Assembly: GCA_017645905.1 (NCBI GenBank)
Contig: JAGCNO010000157.1
Coordinates: 1 to 35,427 of the forward strand
Length of the DNA: 35,427 nucleotides
Reading direction: 5' to 3'
Source of the DNA: Prevotella sp.
Lineage (GTDB): Bacteria; Bacteroidota; Bacteroidia; Bacteroidales; Bacteroidaceae
Shown piece by piece: positions 6,920-13,319 of the stretch (its first letter is position 1; the number at the start of each line of letters is the position of its first letter). The position numbers and the translations under genes are program-made. The notes beneath the pieces were generated by a model that was given only the letters and a program-made list of their open reading frames with translations, ran no database searches and had not been told where the DNA came from.

Positions 6920-7678
6920 TCAGATAATTTCTATCTGTGCGGTCTCAACCCAGCCTACCTTTCCGTCGGGCATACGAATCTCTTTCCAGTCCTGCATGGT
7001 GTCGTCGGTGACGGTGACCTTGGTACCCTCATGAAGGATGAAGAGGTCGGTGCCAGAAGTTGAGGGCGTGCTCTTCACGGGCACGGCCGACTGGATGATG
7101 ATGGCGCCGTCGCGATGGTTGAGTGTCTGCTTCTGCTGCCAGGCAAAGAGGTTGGCCAGCAGGAAAAATAGTAGGGCAAGCAGACCACCGAAGAAGCCCA
7201 CCTTACGCAGCCATACGGGTGAGGCAAAGAGATAGAGCAGGGCGAGGACGATGGTCAGGGCCAGCAGCACAAGCGACATGCGTGCCCAGCCGTCGACACT
7301 CATCTGGTTGACCAGCGAGCGGTACCATGTGACGGCGAAGAACTCCGACTGCGGCACCATCTTGTCGATGGTCTTGGTACGGGCCAGCTGCAGGTTGAAA
7401 CGTATGTCGGCATCACCGGGCGAAAGCAGCAGAGCACGCTCGTAGGCCAGGATGGCTTGGGTAATCTCTTCCGTGCGGTAGTAGGCATTGCCGAGGTTGT
7501 AGTACACGTCGGCACTCTGGCCCTCCTTCAAGAGCTCAGAATACAGCTCAATGGCCTTCTGATAGTTGCCCTGAACGTAGGCGCTGTCAGCATCGGCCTT
7601 GGTCTGCGCACTTGCGCTGGCGCTAAATAAGAAATAAGAAATAAGAAATAATAAACCTATCGGGGATGTTTTTCTCAT
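6920..7678 (-). CDS. batE: BatE-like TPR/SH3 protein
   Basis: A 252-aa membrane-anchored protein of the BatE type (Bacteroides aerotolerance locus). Residues 1-25 are a signal peptide. TPR units follow around 27-100 (YVQGNYQKAIELYSELL and NLGNAYYRTEEITQAILAYERAL). Two membrane helices lie near 135-185, and a C-terminal SH3-like domain ends DGKVGWVETAQIEII. The ATG at 7678 is preferred over an upstream TTG. Odd point: the hydrophobic core of the signal peptide (LLFLISYFLFS) is encoded by a GAAATAA tandem repeat (7627-7656), apparently recruited intergenic DNA. It lies downstream of batD but is separated from it by an unrelated dockerin protein gene. Bat proteins are thought to form a VWA/TPR envelope complex, but their molecular role is unsettled. 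Confidence 0.82.
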   Translation of the reverse strand: MRKTSPIGLLFLISYFLFSASASAQTKADADSAYVQGNYQKAIELYSELLKEGQSADVYYNLGNAYYRTEEITQAILAYERALLLSPGDADIRFNLQLARTKTIDKMVPQSEFFAVTWYRSLVNQMSVDGWARMSLVLLALTIVLALLYLFASPVWLRKVGFFGGLLALLFFLLANLFAWQQKQTLNHRDGAIIIQSAVPVKSTPSTSGTDLFILHEGTKVTVTDDTMQDWKEIRMPDGKVGWVETAQIEII

Positions 7679-7710
7679 TTTACTGTTTGACAAATTACAA
7701 TTTGACTTTG

Positions 7711-8349
7711 CTATTGTCCAGAAGCCATGACATCGATGACGTTGGAGATGTCGGCCACGTCTACGGAGCCGTCTTTATTGGTGTCGGCTCTTGAGCACAG
7801 GTTGGTGTCGGTCACTATGCCTGCCATAACGTCGATGATGGTGGCGATGTCGGCCACGTCTACGGAGCCGTCGCCATTGACATCGGCATTGACTGTCAGC
7901 CCTTCGAGTCGGTCGGTCAGCCGGAAGCGGTCAACGTCCGTAGCGGTGTAGCTGACAGTGTGGGCCGTGCTGCTGACGGTGAACGTTCCGTCATTGATGG
8001 TGATCTTCGGACGGTCGGTGAAGGGGTAGGCCTCGATGGTGCCGTCGCGCAAGCTGATGACGAGCCAATAAGTGTCGTTGATAACTTCACCATCGGCATC
8101 CTCCAGAGTGAAGCGGCGCAGGTTGCTGACGGCATAGTCAATCTTGGCCTCGCTGGTGGTAACGGTGAAGACGGTGCTACTGATGGTGAGCTTTGGATGG
8201 TCACTGGAGGCGTAAGCCGTGCGGGTTCCGTCAGCATTATAGACCACCAGGCTGTAGCCCTTATTGTTATCGGCATGGGAAGGCAGAGCCATGACCAAGG
8301 TGAGGGCCAGAACCGCAAACATTTTTAAAATATGTTTCATAGACGACAT
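7711..8349 (-). CDS. Secreted protein with two dockerin-type repeats
   Basis: A 212-aa exported protein of unknown role. A signal peptide (MKHILKMFAVLALTLVMALP) is followed by two similar beta-rich units of about 50 residues. The first runs from YSLVVYNADGT to LRRFTLED and the second from YWLVISLRDGT to DRFRLTD. Last comes a pair of dockerin-type calcium loops, DVNGDGSVDVADIATIIDVMAG and DTNKDGSVDVADISNVIDVMA. Each loop has Asp/Asn at the EF-hand-like positions. The first ATG (8349) and the fourth codon ATG (8340) are both possible starts; the second begins a cleaner signal peptide. No cohesin is visible nearby, so cellulosome-type assembly cannot be assumed. The location, 24 nt after batD and 32 nt before batE, is unusual for a bat operon. 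Confidence 0.8.
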   Translation of the reverse strand: MSSMKHILKMFAVLALTLVMALPSHADNNKGYSLVVYNADGTRTAYASSDHPKLTISSTVFTVTTSEAKIDYAVSNLRRFTLEDADGEVINDTYWLVISLRDGTIEAYPFTDRPKITINDGTFTVSSTAHTVSYTATDVDRFRLTDRLEGLTVNADVNGDGSVDVADIATIIDVMAGIVTDTNLCSRADTNKDGSVDVADISNVIDVMASGQ

Positions 8350-8373
8350 GGAAATTAATCAGTTATATTGTTA

Positions 8374-10203
8374 TTACAGTTTCCCGTTCAGCGCGGTGAT
8401 TCCCTTCATGGCCTGCTCGTAGACCTTGTTCATGTTACCCTTGGGGTCACCGGGGGCATAGCGCTCAAACTCACATTCGTCGATAGCCTCGATGAAGGGC
8501 TTGATGGTGTCGGCATCCACACCTCGGGCGGTGAGGCGGTCGGTGATGTTCTCTCGTGAGAGCTGCTCCACGGGGATGTTCAGCTTGTCGCCCACATAGC
8601 CCCAGAGGGCACGGAGGGCTTCGTCGTAGAACTCGCCGGGCTTGTTCTCGGCCATGAGCTTGGCGGCTTTCTTCAGTCGCTTCGTAGCTACCTTGCCGGC
8701 ACGCTTGGAGGCATGGCCCACCACGTCGGCGTTCTCAATAGCACGTTTGCGGAAGATGACGATGAGCGAGACGAAGCCGATGAACATCACGGCGAGCACG
8801 GCCCAGTAGGTGGTGGAGGCAAAGAACGACTCGCCCTGCTTCTTCAGACTGTTGTCGGCCAGGTGAATGTAGCGAATATCGTTGGCCAGCATCTGGATGT
8901 CCTCCTGCTCGGTGTAGTCCATGACACGGCTGTCGCCGCCTTCGCCCTTGGCCACGTCAAGGTGGAAGGCCTCAGAGGTGAGCGTGACGTAGCGTTTCTG
9001 CTGCGTGTCGTAGTAGATGAACTCCACGGGCGGCACGTCGAACTTCCCCTGATGGCGGGGCACAGCGAGATATTCGTAGATGATGCTGCCGTCGATGCCG
9101 TTGGTCGTCAGGCGTGTCTTGTCAGTGGTCTTGGCGTCGTAGGTGTCAAAGTCCTTGGGGAATTTCACCATTGGAGCCTTGATGAGCTTCAGGTTTCCCG
9201 TTCCGCTGACGGTCACGCGGAGTGTCAGCGGGTCGTTGGCCTTCAGTTGCGTGCGGTCTATCTCGGCCTTCATCGAGAAGTGGCCTACGCCGCCTGAGAA
9301 CCCGTCGGGACGAGCGGGCAGCGGGTCAACCTCGATTTTTACGCCCGGAGCCTGAATCTGTTTCTTCACCTCCACGTAGCCCGAGCCGCCGTTAAAGAAC
9401 GCCTCGAAGGGGTCTACGTAGCGGTTCTGCTGCACGACTACGCCGTTGAATGTCAGCGGTGGTACTTCCAGCGTGCCAGTCATCTGCGGGAACATCACGT
9501 ACTGGCTCCAGGTCACGGTCTTGTAGTTACGGCCGTTATACTGTTCTATCTTGAAACTCTTCTCCTGTGGCAGAGGAATCTCCTGTGTATGGAAGCCCTT
9601 CAGGTCGGGCATCTTGCCCTCTAACTGCGTGAGGCTCACGAGAGTGTAAACCTTATAGGTGAGGAGCACCGGCTCCTGTTCTACGACGCGCTTCTTCGAG
9701 GCCGAGACCTTGATGAAGAGGTCACTGCCCGAGATGGGCGTGCCCTGCGGCCGGGTCTCCGGTTGCTGGCTGTTGCGGCTCCGGCTGTTGGCCTGCGGCT
9801 GCTGGGCAGTGCCGCTCACCTCAATCTTCAGGGCGTTGCTCTTCACCTGCGAACCGTTGACGAGAATGTAGCCGGCAGGAATGGTGAACGTGCCGTTCTT
9901 CAGCGCACTGAGGATATAGGTGTAGGTGATGGACGATGACTGCGTCGTCTTTCCGTTGACCATCGAGAAGCTCGACTGTGTGCTGGTGCTTGGCCCCATC
10001 AGTATCTCAAAACCGTCGGTAGGTATCTGTCCAGGGTGAAACCCTGACACGTCCTGGCTGTTCACCGTATACGTGAGCCGGAACTGCTGACCCACGGCCA
10101 CCTGTTGAGGGGCTCGCGCCGTGAGCGTCTGAGCCGTGGCGACGACAATCGACAGGAATAAAAAGACTAAAACCGCACTGAATGACCTTGCATAGTTTTT
10201 CAT
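8374..10203 (-). CDS. batD: BatD family envelope protein
   Basis: A 609-aa protein of the BatD (oxygen-tolerance) family. A signal peptide (residues 1-24, ending VVATAQ) is followed by repeated Ig-like beta domains, typified by QTLTARAPQQVAVGQQFRLTYTVN and, later, ARPDGFSGGVGHFSMKAEIDRTQLKANDPLTLRVTVSGTGNLKLI. A membrane helix lies near 455-475 (YWAVLAVMFIGFVSLIVIF), and a cytoplasmic helical tail includes KPGEFYDEALRALWGYVGDKL. Length and order are typical of the family. The bat genes usually follow moxR and batA/batB/batC. Here batD is the first gene and a divergent promoter region with coaW lies upstream, so the locus is split. It has its own consensus promoter at 10231-10262. Confidence 0.88.
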   Translation of the reverse strand: MKNYARSFSAVLVFLFLSIVVATAQTLTARAPQQVAVGQQFRLTYTVNSQDVSGFHPGQIPTDGFEILMGPSTSTQSSFSMVNGKTTQSSSITYTYILSALKNGTFTIPAGYILVNGSQVKSNALKIEVSGTAQQPQANSRSRNSQQPETRPQGTPISGSDLFIKVSASKKRVVEQEPVLLTYKVYTLVSLTQLEGKMPDLKGFHTQEIPLPQEKSFKIEQYNGRNYKTVTWSQYVMFPQMTGTLEVPPLTFNGVVVQQNRYVDPFEAFFNGGSGYVEVKKQIQAPGVKIEVDPLPARPDGFSGGVGHFSMKAEIDRTQLKANDPLTLRVTVSGTGNLKLIKAPMVKFPKDFDTYDAKTTDKTRLTTNGIDGSIIYEYLAVPRHQGKFDVPPVEFIYYDTQQKRYVTLTSEAFHLDVAKGEGGDSRVMDYTEQEDIQMLANDIRYIHLADNSLKKQGESFFASTTYWAVLAVMFIGFVSLIVIFRKRAIENADVVGHASKRAGKVATKRLKKAAKLMAENKPGEFYDEALRALWGYVGDKLNIPVEQLSRENITDRLTARGVDADTIKPFIEAIDECEFERYAPGDPKGNMNKVYEQAMKGITALNGKL

Positions 10204-10230
10204 CGTTTCTGCTTTCTATTTTTTGCGCCG

Positions 10231-10262
10231 CAAAAGTAGTAAGAATTATTGATATGGCCAAA
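10231..10262 (-). promoter_or_regulatory. Promoter of the batD run
   Basis: On the minus strand TACTTTTG (10238-10231) is preceded by TTTG (10262-10259) with a 20-nt spacer, a full consensus match. The leader to the batD ATG is about 25 nt. Confidence 0.75.
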
Positions 10263-10329
10263 CATTTACGCAAAGTTTAACTAAGGGTGCAGATAAAGCG
10301 GCCTGACGGCCAAAGCATTTCGCGTTTTT

Positions 10330-10361
10330 TTTGGCTGTGTCACATTTTTTTCATACCTTTG
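10330..10361 (+). promoter_or_regulatory. Promoter of coaW-prmC with a repeat-bearing leader
   Basis: TTTG (10330-10333), a 20-nt spacer and TACCTTTG (10354-10361) match the consensus. The predicted start near 10368 gives a leader of about 145 nt that contains the whole 22-bp tetrad B. Together with the batD promoter this fills the 310-nt divergent gap 10204-10513. Confidence 0.7.
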
Positions 10362-10398
10362 CAGCGTCAAACAGGAAGACTGCCAAAAACATGCTCAG

Positions 10399-10486
10399 AG
10401 AAAGAACGGCTTATTCAGATCGAAAGAACGGCTTTTTCTCATGGAAAGAACGGCTTATTCAAATCGAAAGAACGGCTTAATGTCTG
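10399..10486. repeat. 22-bp GAACGGCTT repeat tetrad, copy B
   Basis: Four direct units start at 10399, 10421, 10443 and 10465. Each has the core GAAAGAACGGCTT, and the variation is confined to the last nine bases and the first base of each unit. The array lies between the coaW promoter and its ATG at 10514, so it should be transcribed as part of the 5' leader. No palindromic 21-bp tetrad accompanies this copy. Confidence 0.8.
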
Positions 10487-10513
10487 AGGGCTGTATTTGA
10501 TAACTTTTTAATT

Positions 10514-11338
10514 ATGGGAAAGATAATAGGAATTGACGTGGGCATATCGACCACGAAGATTGTGGGGCTGCGCGACGGCAAGCCGTCGGCCCCGCTGCGT
10601 ATCACTGCCAACGACCCCGTTACGTCGCTTTACGGAGCCTTTGGCAAGTATCTCCACGATAACAACGTGCCCCTCGAGGAAGTGGAGCACGTTATGCTCA
10701 CCGGTGTGGGTGCGGCATACGTGAAGAACGATGTCTACGGCGTTGCCACGAGCCGCTGCGACGAGTTTGTGGCCGACGCACTGGGTGCCCGCTATGAGTC
10801 GCATATCGACCACGCCATTGTCGTCTCGATGGGTACGGGAACATCATTCGTCATGTGTCACGGCGATGATATCCGGCATATTGGAGGTATCGGCATTGGC
10901 GGAGGAACACTTCAGGGTCTTTCGCGTATCATGCTGAATACGAGCGATATAAAACAGGTGTCGGCACTCGCCATGCAGGGTGACATCAGCCACATTAACC
11001 TGCTCATCGGCGACATCTCGGCACAGCCGCTGCCCGGTCTGCCTATGGAGGCCACGGCCAGCATCTTTGCCCGTGCTCAGAACGATGCGTCGAAGGAGGA
11101 CATCGCCTGCGGCATTATCGCTATGGTGCTGCAGAGCATCGGGTCGGCAGCGGTGCTGGCCGCACAGGGTACTGACTGCCGCGACATGGTGCTCATCGGT
11201 AACCTGTCGCTGCTTCCTCAGTGCAAGGAAATCTTCCCCGCTCTGGAGAAACTTTATAAAGTGCGGTTCCACATTCCCAAGTACTCGGAGTATTGCACGG
11301 CCATCGGTGCGGCATTGGCCTACGGGAAGAAGGTCTAA
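10514..11338 (+). CDS. coaW: Type II pantothenate kinase (ASKHA fold)
   Basis: A 274-aa cytoplasmic kinase of the type II PanK/BadF-like ASKHA family; it would phosphorylate pantothenate as the first step to coenzyme A. Visible motifs are the N-terminal phosphate loop IIGIDVGISTTKIV, the VMLTGVGAAYV segment, and the GTGTSFV and HIGGIGIGGGTLQGLSRIML stretch shared with eukaryotic and staphylococcal PanK. Near the C-terminus come the VLIGNLS and YCTAIGAALAYG elements. The usual DxGGTxxK phosphate loop is altered to DVGISTTK. The gene is 18 nt upstream of prmC and probably co-transcribed. The substrate is inferred from family resemblance; a BadF-type activator ATPase is less likely because of the PanK-specific glycine motif. 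Confidence 0.78.
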   Translation: MGKIIGIDVGISTTKIVGLRDGKPSAPLRITANDPVTSLYGAFGKYLHDNNVPLEEVEHVMLTGVGAAYVKNDVYGVATSRCDEFVADALGARYESHIDHAIVVSMGTGTSFVMCHGDDIRHIGGIGIGGGTLQGLSRIMLNTSDIKQVSALAMQGDISHINLLIGDISAQPLPGLPMEATASIFARAQNDASKEDIACGIIAMVLQSIGSAAVLAAQGTDCRDMVLIGNLSLLPQCKEIFPALEKLYKVRFHIPKYSEYCTAIGAALAYGKKV

Positions 11339-11356
11339 GGTCTATAGTCAAAGGTA

Positions 11357-12202
11357 ATGAAGTTTAGGGACTTCTGGCAACCTTTAGTAGGGCTTTACGA
11401 TGACGGTGAAGCTCGTGCCATCGCCCGTCTGGTGATGGAGCGGCGCTTCGGCCTGTCGATGACTGACATTGCCTGTGGGGCGGTGGAAAGGCTCGATGAG
11501 GAGGAGTTAGACGCCGTAAGGCAGCGCCTGCTCACAGGCGAGCCGGTGCAGTATGTGCTGGGTGAGGCCGTATTCTGCGGTCGCACGTTTCATGTTGTGC
11601 CGGGAGTGCTCATCCCGAGACCGGAGACGGAGTGGCTCTGCCACAAGGCCGTCTCGTCCTTTTTGTTGCGATTTTATCGCAACCATCCCTTTAGCATCCT
11701 CGACATCGGCACGGGCAGCGGGTGCATCGCTTGTACCTTGGCTCTGGAAACGTCGGCCGAGGTCGTGGCATGGGACATCTCCGACCGTGCTATCGACATT
11801 GCCCGCAGCAACGCCCTGGCGCTGGGTGCTAACGTTAAAGTGGAAAAGCAGGACGCGCTGAACCCGCCCGACGATGTCCATCGCTGGGACCTCATCGTGA
11901 GTAACCCTCCATACGTATGTGAACATGAAAAAATGGCCATGCACCCTAACGTGCTTGGCCATGAACCTGCGGAGGCACTCTTTGTGCCCGATGACGACCC
12001 GCTGCTTTTCTACAGTTCTATTGCCCGTTATGCCGTCCGTGCTCTGAAGCTCGAAGGAGAGCTGCTGCTGGAAATCAATCCGTTGTATGCCAGTGAGTTG
12101 CAAACCCTATTGTCAGGCATGGGTTTCTCAGAGGGGGAGATACAAGAGGATGATTTCGGCGAGAAGCGCTTTGCGGTATTTAAGACTTGCGGGCTAAATT
12201 AA
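11357..12202 (+). CDS. prmC: Release factor glutamine methyltransferase PrmC
   Basis: A 281-aa cytoplasmic SAM-dependent enzyme that methylates the GGQ glutamine of release factors. The N-terminal helical RF-binding domain includes LLTGEPVQYVLGEAVFCGRTF and the conserved PGVLIPRPETE. The Rossmann methyltransferase domain has ILDIGTGSGCIA as the SAM loop and the catalytic NPPY in DLIVSNPPYVCEHE. Between the two domains, a TTGCGAT-TTT-ATCGCAA hairpin at 11666-11682 encodes part of a loop (LLRFYRNHP) that looks inserted. The 3' end overlaps the convergent AAA/CYTH gene by 23 nt (12180-12202). It follows coaW by 18 nt. Confidence 0.92.
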   Translation: MKFRDFWQPLVGLYDDGEARAIARLVMERRFGLSMTDIACGAVERLDEEELDAVRQRLLTGEPVQYVLGEAVFCGRTFHVVPGVLIPRPETEWLCHKAVSSFLLRFYRNHPFSILDIGTGSGCIACTLALETSAEVVAWDISDRAIDIARSNALALGANVKVEKQDALNPPDDVHRWDLIVSNPPYVCEHEKMAMHPNVLGHEPAEALFVPDDDPLLFYSSIARYAVRALKLEGELLLEINPLYASELQTLLSGMGFSEGEIQEDDFGEKRFAVFKTCGLN

Positions 12203-13280
12203 AGTTGTAGTAGTCCTTGTCGCCAGTAACTTCGGATATCACTTTCAGGAACGGCGGGAACTTCACCGGCTCGTTCTCCGTGATGCCTTTCGTCTCGAGG
12301 ATGGTAAGGCCAGAGAGCTGATCCTGGTAGTCGTCTATTTCGAAGTACTGTCCCTGCCAGATGAAGCTGTGGCGCATCTTGTGGATGGTGTTGCGCTCTG
12401 GGTCGGCTAAGGGAAGCATCATCTCGTAGAGATTCTGATTGAGCTGCCGTTCGGTAACCAGTTCCTCGTTGCCGCCAAGGAATTTCTTCGTGGTATGGAC
12501 ATAGACATTCTTCTTACCCCATGAACGTTTGCGCAGCCGTTCCTCGGCATCGGGATAGCCCTTGAGGTAGGTCTGCGTAATCTCGCACTCGGTGCAGTCG
12601 TCGGGTAGCGGCCCGGTAATCTCCACGACATACTTGCGCTCTTCCTCGATGGGCTGGGGCAGGGAGAGTACCTGGCTTATTTCCTTGATGACGCGGCGCA
12701 TCTTTGCCTCGAAGTCGTCGTGGTTGTTGATGACGCGCAGGTGGGGATGTCCTGTCCATGCCTTGATGACGCGCTTGTCGAGCATACGTGCTATTCGCAG
12801 TCCCTCTTCATCCTGCTTCTCGTAGCGCTGGGCGTTGTTGGCCGTGGTGTAGTATTGCTCGGCACCGTCGGCGGCTGAGACGAGGTGGAGCACGGCATCG
12901 TAGCGCTCACGCAGCTGGGGAGTCGACGTTCCCACGGCTCGGGTGATGTCGTTCCATGTCTCTGGGGTCATATAGGCAGAGATGTCCATTGCTCCTCGGT
13001 CGCAGACGATGACCGATGGCGTCTGACACTGTTCGGCCATGCGCAGGAACTTGTCCTCCAGGGCAAGCTGTATCTCGAGCGTGGCTTTCTCGCCCTCGTA
13101 GAAGAAGGCCTGGTTCTTCGTAAGGTAGTTCATACCGGCCTGGGTGAAGAGCGTGGGCACTTCAGGGATGGTGAACACCTTGAAGCCGAGGCTGGAGAAG
13201 TGCTCTATGATGCGGACCAGGGCGGTGGTCTTTCCGGCACAGGGGCCGCCGGTGAGGACGATACGTTTGATGTCTGACAT
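12180..13280 (-). CDS. AAA NTPase fused to a CYTH-like domain
   Basis: A 366-aa cytoplasmic protein. The N-terminal P-loop NTPase has Walker A GGPCAGKTT at 11-19 and a Walker B-like VIVCDRGAMD. A CYTH/triphosphate-tunnel-type domain begins near residue 210 (EERKYVVEITG) and continues through the KRSWGKKNVYVHTTKK, ELVTERQL and YFEIDDY strands. The same architecture occurs in TTD14-like proteins of animals and in uncharacterised bacterial ATPases; the reaction in bacteria is unknown. The ATG at 13280 was chosen because the longer frame would start inside the upstream glnN gene and cross a GT-rich repeat (13281-13319). It is last of four genes after glnN (37-nt gap). The 3' end overlaps prmC on the other strand. 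Confidence 0.78.
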   Translation of the reverse strand: MSDIKRIVLTGGPCAGKTTALVRIIEHFSSLGFKVFTIPEVPTLFTQAGMNYLTKNQAFFYEGEKATLEIQLALEDKFLRMAEQCQTPSVIVCDRGAMDISAYMTPETWNDITRAVGTSTPQLRERYDAVLHLVSAADGAEQYYTTANNAQRYEKQDEEGLRIARMLDKRVIKAWTGHPHLRVINNHDDFEAKMRRVIKEISQVLSLPQPIEEERKYVVEITGPLPDDCTECEITQTYLKGYPDAEERLRKRSWGKKNVYVHTTKKFLGGNEELVTERQLNQNLYEMMLPLADPERNTIHKMRHSFIWQGQYFEIDDYQDQLSGLTILETKGITENEPVKFPPFLKVISEVTGDKDYYNFNLARKS

Positions 13281-13319
13281 GGTGGTCGTTTGGTCGTTTG
13301 GGGAGTTGGTCGTTTGGTT
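13281..13319. repeat. GGTCGTTT short tandem repeat between glnN and the AAA/CYTH gene
   Basis: Repeats of TGGTCGTTTGG fill the gap and supply the glnN stop codon (13318-13320). A near copy lies inside the GH43 gene (27171-27207), where it is translated. Confidence 0.7.
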
